A program made the position numbers and the translations under genes. Positions 56,857-64,000 of a stretch of DNA of 64,000 bases are shown piece by piece. Under the pieces are notes generated by a model. It saw nothing but the letters and a program-made list of their open reading frames with translations, ran no database searches and was not told the DNA's origin. Source of the stretch: Sphingomonas paucimobilis NBRC 13935 (GTDB lineage Bacteria; Pseudomonadota; Alphaproteobacteria; Sphingomonadales; Sphingomonadaceae); the NCBI RefSeq assembly GCF_000739895.2, contig NZ_BBJS01000018.1, positions 1-64,000 on the forward strand. Direction: 5' to 3'. Each line of letters starts with the position of its first letter. Position 1 is the first letter of the stretch.

Positions 56857-56943
56857 CCGTTCAGCCTGAGCGCAGTCGAAGGCCACGGGATTTGCTGGCC
56901 GCAAGGGTTTCCCTCGGGCTTCGCTTTCGCTCACCCTGACCGG
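56857..56943. repeat. Inverted repeat, family 1 (copy D)
   Basis: CCGTTCAGCCTGAGCGCAGT and a diverged complementary arm (CTTCGCTTTCGCTCACCCTG) lie between hemA and murI, both on the minus strand. Confidence 0.75.
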
Positions 56944-56952
56944 ATTTGGGAG

Positions 56953-57750
56953 CTATAGCGCCTCGATCCGCGTGAAACCCCGCAACGCCAATCCTGGTCG
57001 CAACGCCGCTTCCCGCTCGCCGAGATGGGTGAATACCGCCACCCCCTCGCCCCGATCGGCGGGCCAGTCCTGCCCTTGCGTCAGAAACGCGATCCGCCGC
57101 GCGATTCCCGGCCCGCCATCGACGAAGCGCACCGGATGGGGCGCCGCCGCGGCCAACTCCGCCTCGACCAGCGGGAAATGGGTGCAGGCATTGACGATCA
57201 CGTCGATCGCCTCTCCGCCCTCCTGCCCGAATAGCCCGTCCAGCACCGCCGTGAAGGATTCGGACGACAGCGTCTCGCCCCGCAGCTTCGCCTCGGCGAG
57301 TTCGACCAGCGCCGCCGAACCATGGCGGATCACCCGGCAGTCGCTGGCAAAACGCGCGGCCAGATCATCGACATAGGCCTGTCGCACCGTCGCGCGGGTG
57401 CCGAGCACGCCGATCGTCCGCGTCTCGCTCATCAGCGCGGCGGGCTTGATCGCAGGGACAGTTCCGACCACCGGCAGGTCGAGCGCCGCGCGCACCGCAG
57501 GCAGCGCGATGGTCGAGGCGGTGTTGCAGGCGATCACGATCAGGCGCGGGCGATAGCGCTCGGCCAACCGCCCGAGCAGCGCCGGCACCCGCCCGGCAAT
57601 CTCCGCCTCGCTCTTCTCGCCATAGGGAAAACCCGCGCTGTCCGCGACATAGACGAACGGTGCGGTCGGCAGTGCCATGCGCGCAGGGCCCGCGATCGAC
57701 AGCCCGCCGACGCCGGAATCGAAGAACAGGATAGGACGCGGATCGCTCAT
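56953..57750 (-). CDS. murI: Glutamate racemase MurI
   Basis: Makes D-glutamate for peptidoglycan; 265 residues from the ATG at 57750. The two catalytic Cys are in VIACNTASTIALP and VNACTHFPLVE; the N-terminal FFDSGVGGLSI and PYGEKSE segments are characteristic. Divergent from plsY. Confidence 0.96.
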   Translation of the reverse strand: MSDPRPILFFDSGVGGLSIAGPARMALPTAPFVYVADSAGFPYGEKSEAEIAGRVPALLGRLAERYRPRLIVIACNTASTIALPAVRAALDLPVVGTVPAIKPAALMSETRTIGVLGTRATVRQAYVDDLAARFASDCRVIRHGSAALVELAEAKLRGETLSSESFTAVLDGLFGQEGGEAIDVIVNACTHFPLVEAELAAAAPHPVRFVDGGPGIARRIAFLTQGQDWPADRGEGVAVFTHLGEREAALRPGLALRGFTRIEAL

Positions 57751-57852
57751 CGCCGCCTCATAAGCGGCGGGCGCGGTCGAAACCAGAGCGTCTCCTATTG
57801 GACAGGCCAGCATCGATGTTCTATGTCTGTCCCGGAGCACAGGGGAAGACTA

Positions 57853-58458
57853 TTGCCGACCGAAATCATCTGGGGGCCGCCGACCTGGGCCTTGCTGATC
57901 GGCTATCTGCTGGGGTCGATTCCCTTCGGCATCATCCTGACGCAGGCGGCGGGCGCAGGCGACCTTCGCAGCATCGGATCGGGCAATATTGGCGCGACCA
58001 ATGTGCTGCGCACCGGCCGCAAGGGGCTGGCCGCCGCGACGTTGCTGCTCGACCTGCTGAAGGGCGTCGCCGCCGTTCTGCTGGTGCGCCACTGGCTGCC
58101 GGGTGAGGAAGCCTTGGCGGCGGCCGCCGCCTTTATCGGCCACTGCTACCCCATCTGGCTGAAGTTTCGCGGTGGCAAGGGCGTCGCCACGCTGATGGGC
58201 GTGGTGGTCGCGCTCTACTGGCCATTGGGTCTGGTCTATGCGGTGGTGTGGCTGGGGCTGCTCGCCACCATCCGCATCTCGGCGGTGGCGGGAATGACCG
58301 CCGCGATCAGCGCCCCGCTCGCCGCCGCCGTGCTCGGGCGGTTCGACCTGGTGCTGCTGCTGATCGCGCTGGCGCTGATCGTCATCTGGAAGCATGGCGC
58401 GAACATCGATCGGCTGCTCGCCGGGACCGAACCCCGTATCGGCCGCAAAAAGCCGTGA
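57853..58458 (+). CDS. plsY: Glycerol-3-phosphate acyltransferase PlsY
   Basis: Membrane acyltransferase transferring acyl from acyl-phosphate to glycerol-3-phosphate, first step of phospholipid synthesis. TTG start at 57853 with AGGGGA upstream; 201 residues. GSIPFG, SGNIGATNVLR and KFRGGKGVAT motifs. Overlaps dprA by 4 nt (GTGA). Confidence 0.94.
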   Translation: MPTEIIWGPPTWALLIGYLLGSIPFGIILTQAAGAGDLRSIGSGNIGATNVLRTGRKGLAAATLLLDLLKGVAAVLLVRHWLPGEEALAAAAAFIGHCYPIWLKFRGGKGVATLMGVVVALYWPLGLVYAVVWLGLLATIRISAVAGMTAAISAPLAAAVLGRFDLVLLLIALALIVIWKHGANIDRLLAGTEPRIGRKKP

Positions 58459-59534
58459 CCCCGGCGCGGTTCGCGCGGCTGCGGCTGTTGCGGACGCATG
58501 GCATCGGCCCTGTCACCTGGCGCCAGCTGATGGCACGATTCGGTGAGGCGGAGGTGGCGCTGGAAGCGCTGCCCAGCCTGGCACGGCGCGGCGGCGGCGA
58601 AGCGCCTCGTCCCGCCGATACCGCCATGATCGCCCGCGAGATCGAGACGGTCGAGCGGCTGGGCGCCCGGCATGTTCTGCTGGACGACGCCGATTATCCC
58701 GCGCTCCTCGCCGAACTCGACACCGCCCCGCCCGCGCTGATCATACGCGGCGACATCGGCTTGGCGCAACGCGGCGGGGTGGCGCTGGTCGGTGCCCGCA
58801 ACGCCTCGGCGGCGTCCTGCCGTTTCGCGCGTGGGCTGGCGCAGGATCTGGCGGCACACGCCATGCCGGTCACCTCGGGGCTGGCGCGCGGGATCGACAC
58901 GGCGGCGCATATCGGCGCGCTGGAAGGCGGGACGATCGGCGTCATCGCCAGCGGTATCGACATCGCCTTTCCGCCCGAAAATGCGCGGTTGCAGGAAGAG
59001 GTGGCGACCCGCGGCCTGCTGATCGCCGAACAGCCGCCGGGGACGCAGCCGCTCGCGCGCCACTTCCCCTCACGCAACCGGATCATCGCCGGGCTGGCGC
59101 AAGGGACGGTCGTGGTCGAGGCGGCACCGCGATCCGGCTCGCTCATCACCGCGCGATTGGCGGGCGAGGCGGGACGCGAGGTGATGGCGGTGCCCGGCCA
59201 CCCCGCCGACCCGCGCGCGCAGGGCTGCAACATGCTGATCCGCGAGGGCGCGACCTTGATTCAGTCGGCGGGCGATATCCTGGAACAAATCCGCCCCATC
59301 GACCCGCGCATGGTCCGTGCGCCGGGCAGCGCCTACACACCGCCGCCGCCCGACGAGGCTAACGATGCCGATCGCCGCCGGGTGACCGATCTTCTGGGCC
59401 CGGTGGCGGTCACGGTCGACGAACTCATCCGCCAGAGCGGACGTCCGCCCGCCATCGTCCAGACGGTCCTGCTGGAGCTGGAACTGGCCGGACGACTGGA
59501 GCGCCACGCCGGCGGCCGGGTGGCGCTGGCGTGA
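58455..59534 (+). CDS. dprA: DNA processing protein DprA
   Basis: Protects incoming single-stranded DNA and loads RecA in natural transformation. The 359 residues include an N-terminal SAM-like part, the Rossmann domain (VALVGARNAS, GLARGIDTAAHIGAL, FPSRNRIIAGL) and a C-terminal winged-helix DML1-like part. Coupled to plsY and to a GNAT relic. Confidence 0.94.
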   Translation: MTPARFARLRLLRTHGIGPVTWRQLMARFGEAEVALEALPSLARRGGGEAPRPADTAMIAREIETVERLGARHVLLDDADYPALLAELDTAPPALIIRGDIGLAQRGGVALVGARNASAASCRFARGLAQDLAAHAMPVTSGLARGIDTAAHIGALEGGTIGVIASGIDIAFPPENARLQEEVATRGLLIAEQPPGTQPLARHFPSRNRIIAGLAQGTVVVEAAPRSGSLITARLAGEAGREVMAVPGHPADPRAQGCNMLIREGATLIQSAGDILEQIRPIDPRMVRAPGSAYTPPPPDEANDADRRRVTDLLGPVAVTVDELIRQSGRPPAIVQTVLLELELAGRLERHAGGRVALA

Positions 59535-59823
59535 TCCAGACCGAGCGCCTGACGCTACGGCCCTATGATGTCGGTGATTACGAGGCCTATGCCGCGATGG
59601 TCGCCGATCCGGTCGTGGTCCGCCATGCCGGCGCGCCGATGACCGGCGAGTAAGCCTGGATGCGGCCGCTGCGCTATATTGATCGGTGTTCGGCCATGGC
59701 CTGTTCGCGGTGTGGGACACGGCCAGCGGCGCGTATCGCTGGCTGGCGTAGAAACTGGGCTATGTCCTTCACGACAAACCTCATTATCCGGGTGCGGCCT
59801 TGCGATTTGTTCGAGAGGTTTGA
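59531..59823 (+). pseudogene. GNAT acetyltransferase relic
   Basis: Starts at a GTG overlapping the dprA stop: IQTERLTLRPYDVGDYEAYA is a normal RimJ/RimL-type N-terminus, but TAA comes after about 40 codons. A further frame gives FGHGLFAVWDTASGAYR and a last one KLGYVLHDKPHYPGAALRF ending at 59823. In-frame stop, frameshift and loss of the middle show decay. Confidence 0.8.
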
Positions 59824-59826
59824 GCG

Positions 59827-59918
59827 TGGCCTTCGACTTCGCTCAGGCCGAACGGCGGTTGGGAATCAAAGCCGCCCACCCCTCCATCCGTTCAGCCTGA
59901 CCGCAGTCGAAGGCCACG
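59827..59918. repeat. Inverted repeat, family 1 (copy E)
   Basis: GTGGCCTTCGACTTCGCTCA and a complementary CAGTCGAAGGCCAC arm flank the gap before topA. Immediately follows the GNAT relic. Confidence 0.8.
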
Positions 59919-60033
59919 CCCCGGCGTCATTCGCGTCCCAGCCCTGACCAAGGCCGGGGCTAACCCCGCTTGACGGCCCCCCGCCCCCTCCCCATCCTCG
60001 CGTACACACGTAAGGGACGTAGTTTTACCACTC

Positions 60034-62601
<2,568 letters not shown>

Positions 62602-62644
62602 TCCTGTCCTCCCCAACGAGGCGGATCGGCGCGCGGAGGATCGG

Positions 62645-62950
62645 TCAGGCCGCGCGCATCTGTACCGTGGCGCCGTAGAGGAAGGCGCGGGCCTGGCGCT
62701 GCGCCTCGGCGATTTCGCGCGCGGTCATGTCGGTCGCGACTTCCGCGCGCGCGATCTGCGCCGGCAGGAAGCCCGCCACCGCCGCCAGGTTGAACCACTT
62801 ATGCGCCTCGATCAGGTCGTAGCGGACACCGCCCGACCCGGTGGAATAGGCGACACCCAGATCATACATCGTCGCGCCATTCTGGCTCGCCATCTGGTCG
62901 GCGAGCCGGCTCTCCATCAGGAACTGCGCGCTCTTGCTGCTATTGGCCAT
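62645..62950 (-). CDS. Sel1-like repeat protein, small
   Basis: A 101-residue protein with one and a half Sel1 (TPR-like) repeats (ATMYDLGVAYSTGSGG, then AHKWFNLAAVAG). No signal peptide. Sits between topA and panC, convergent with topA. Function unknown. Confidence 0.72.
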   Translation of the reverse strand: MANSSKSAQFLMESRLADQMASQNGATMYDLGVAYSTGSGGVRYDLIEAHKWFNLAAVAGFLPAQIARAEVATDMTAREIAEAQRQARAFLYGATVQMRAA

Positions 62951-63027
62951 ATAAGCCCCCGTTATCGAACATCTATCCTGTTCGATTCGGAGATTATGCC
63001 CATAACGGTCACAAATTGGTTAATCGA

Positions 63028-63870
63028 TTAACCGTCTGTGACAGCGATGTTATCGATCAGTCGGGTCGATCCCATACGCGCCGCCGCCAGCAAGCGACGA
63101 GGCCGATCGGCGGCTGGATTCGCCGCCAGCGTCTCCGCATCGGCCAAGGCGACATAGTCGACCTCGAACCCGGCGGCGGTCAGGGTCGCGCGCGCATCGC
63201 CGAGCACCGTGGCCGCATCCTCGCCCCGGCCGATCGCCCGCGCGGCCACGCCCAGCGCGCGCGGCAACGCCACCGCCTTGGCCCGCTGCTCCTCGTCGAG
63301 ATAGATGTTGCGCGACGACAGGGCGAGGCCATCATCATCGCGCTGGGTCGGCACGCCGACGATCTCGATCCCGAAATCCAGATCGGCGACCATGCGGCGA
63401 ATCACCGCCAGCTGCTGAAAATCCTTCTCGCCGAAATAGGCGGCGTCGGGCTTCACTTGGTTGAACAGCTTGGCGACCACGGTTGCGACGCCATCGAAAT
63501 GGCCGGGGCGCGATTCTCCATCATAGCCCTCGCTGACACCCGCGACATGGATCGTTGTCGCATGCCCCTCGGGATACATCACCTCGACGCCCGGCATCCA
63601 GACGAGGTCGCAACCCGCCTCGGTCAGCATGCGCAGGTCGGACTGCTCGCGACGGGGATAGCGGCCGAGATCCTCGTTCGGCCCGAACTGCTTGGGATTG
63701 ACGAAAATCGACGCCACCACCTTGGTGCCCGGCCGCTTCGCCGCTTCGATCAGCGCGATATGGCCGGCATGGAGCGCACCCATGGTCGGCACGAAGGCGA
63801 CACGCGCACCATCGGTCCGCAGCGCGTCCAGCGCCGCTGCCAAGGCTTCGCGATCCCGAATGACTTGCAC
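63028..63870 (-). CDS. panC: Pantothenate synthetase PanC
   Basis: Ligates pantoate and beta-alanine in coenzyme A synthesis; 280 residues. GTG at 63870 (GAGGGG upstream) begins VQVIRDREAL. HIGH-like motif PTMGALHAGH, then IFVNPKQFGPNEDLGRYPR, YFGEKDFQQL and SSRNIYLD. Divergent from a mipZ-like gene. Confidence 0.96.
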   Translation of the reverse strand: MQVIRDREALAAALDALRTDGARVAFVPTMGALHAGHIALIEAAKRPGTKVVASIFVNPKQFGPNEDLGRYPRREQSDLRMLTEAGCDLVWMPGVEVMYPEGHATTIHVAGVSEGYDGESRPGHFDGVATVVAKLFNQVKPDAAYFGEKDFQQLAVIRRMVADLDFGIEIVGVPTQRDDDGLALSSRNIYLDEEQRAKAVALPRALGVAARAIGRGEDAATVLGDARATLTAAGFEVDYVALADAETLAANPAADRPRRLLAAARMGSTRLIDNIAVTDG

Positions 63871-63945
63871 TGATTTTACCCCTCGTTCCCCACGCCGAGG
63901 GCTTCTATGTAGGGTGGCAACGGGGATCAATAAGGAAGCGACGAG

Positions 63946-64000
63946 TTGCCGGAACGGCTATCTTCAACGCACGTCATTGTCTTTGCCAATGAAAAAGGTG
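63946..64000 (+). CDS. MipZ/ParA-like ATPase, 5' fragment only
   Basis: Frame from a TTG at 63946 (AAGGAAG about 7 nt upstream): LPERLSSTHVIVFANEKG, cut by the window edge. HVIVFANEKG immediately before the expected GGTGKS Walker A loop is the start of the ParA/MipZ family. Adjacency to panC supports MipZ, the division-site placement ATPase. Only 18 codons are visible. Confidence 0.7.
   Translation, partial: MPERLSSTHVIVFANEKG

Overview
The window is a GC-rich chromosome segment of an alphaproteobacterium, most likely Sphingomonas or a close sphingomonad. The signs are a Caulobacter-type TonB receptor in a sugar locus, an ALAS-type hemA, a GTA-like terminase pair, the plsY-dprA-topA block, and panC divergent from a MipZ/ParA-like gene cut by the right edge. 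Genes are tightly packed, with many 1-4 nt ATGA, GTGA or TGATG overlaps.

Layout. 0-2 kb: small and large terminase genes of a GTA/phage cluster that continues off the left edge, then tRNA-Val(UAC). 2.4-14.7 kb: a plant-glycan locus with a GH127 beta-L-arabinofuranosidase, a LacI regulator, a GH31 enzyme, a GPH symporter, a secreted clan GH-A hydrolase with carbohydrate-binding-like modules, and a TonB receptor. A perfect 16-bp palindrome sits between lacI and GH31, and a near copy precedes the receptor, so these genes probably form one regulon. 14.8-17 kb: pyruvate oxidase (poxB) coupled to a half-size FUSC membrane protein. 17.1-28.3 kb: one chemotaxis operon on the minus strand (STAS, CheY, CheA, CheW, two MCPs, CheW, CheR, CheB, and a 569-aa helical protein of unknown role). 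The two MCPs share an almost identical 676-bp signalling block.

28.7-33.9 kb: housekeeping genes (nat, sua5, msrA, galE, a CitE-like lyase, a PAP2 phosphatase). 34-40 kb: a patch of visibly lower GC with broken prophage-like genes, orphan tadE-tadE-tadG genes and a truncated P4-type integrase directly downstream of tRNA-Lys(UUU). It reads as a decayed integrative island, and the tRNA itself has two mismatches in its anticodon stem.

40-64 kb: folK, a family-5-type uracil-DNA glycosylase, the agmatine-to-putrescine genes aguA and aguB, an M28 peptidase, a rhodopsin-blh (retinal synthesis) pair, rpsD, chorismate mutase flanked by two paralogous small secreted proteins, trmJ, nrdR, glyA, rpiB, hemA, murI, plsY, dprA, topA, panC and the first codons of mipZ. 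Two families of short inverted repeats are scattered in intergenic gaps. Pseudogenes include a GIY-YIG gene broken at a C10 tract and a GNAT acetyltransferase relic.

The best candidates for further work are the LacI-controlled arabinoside locus with its unassigned GH-A enzyme, the 569-aa chemotaxis-operon protein, the rhodopsin with a D-T-S helix-C triad, and the tRNA-Lys island scar. No CRISPR array, rRNA operon or intact transposase was seen.
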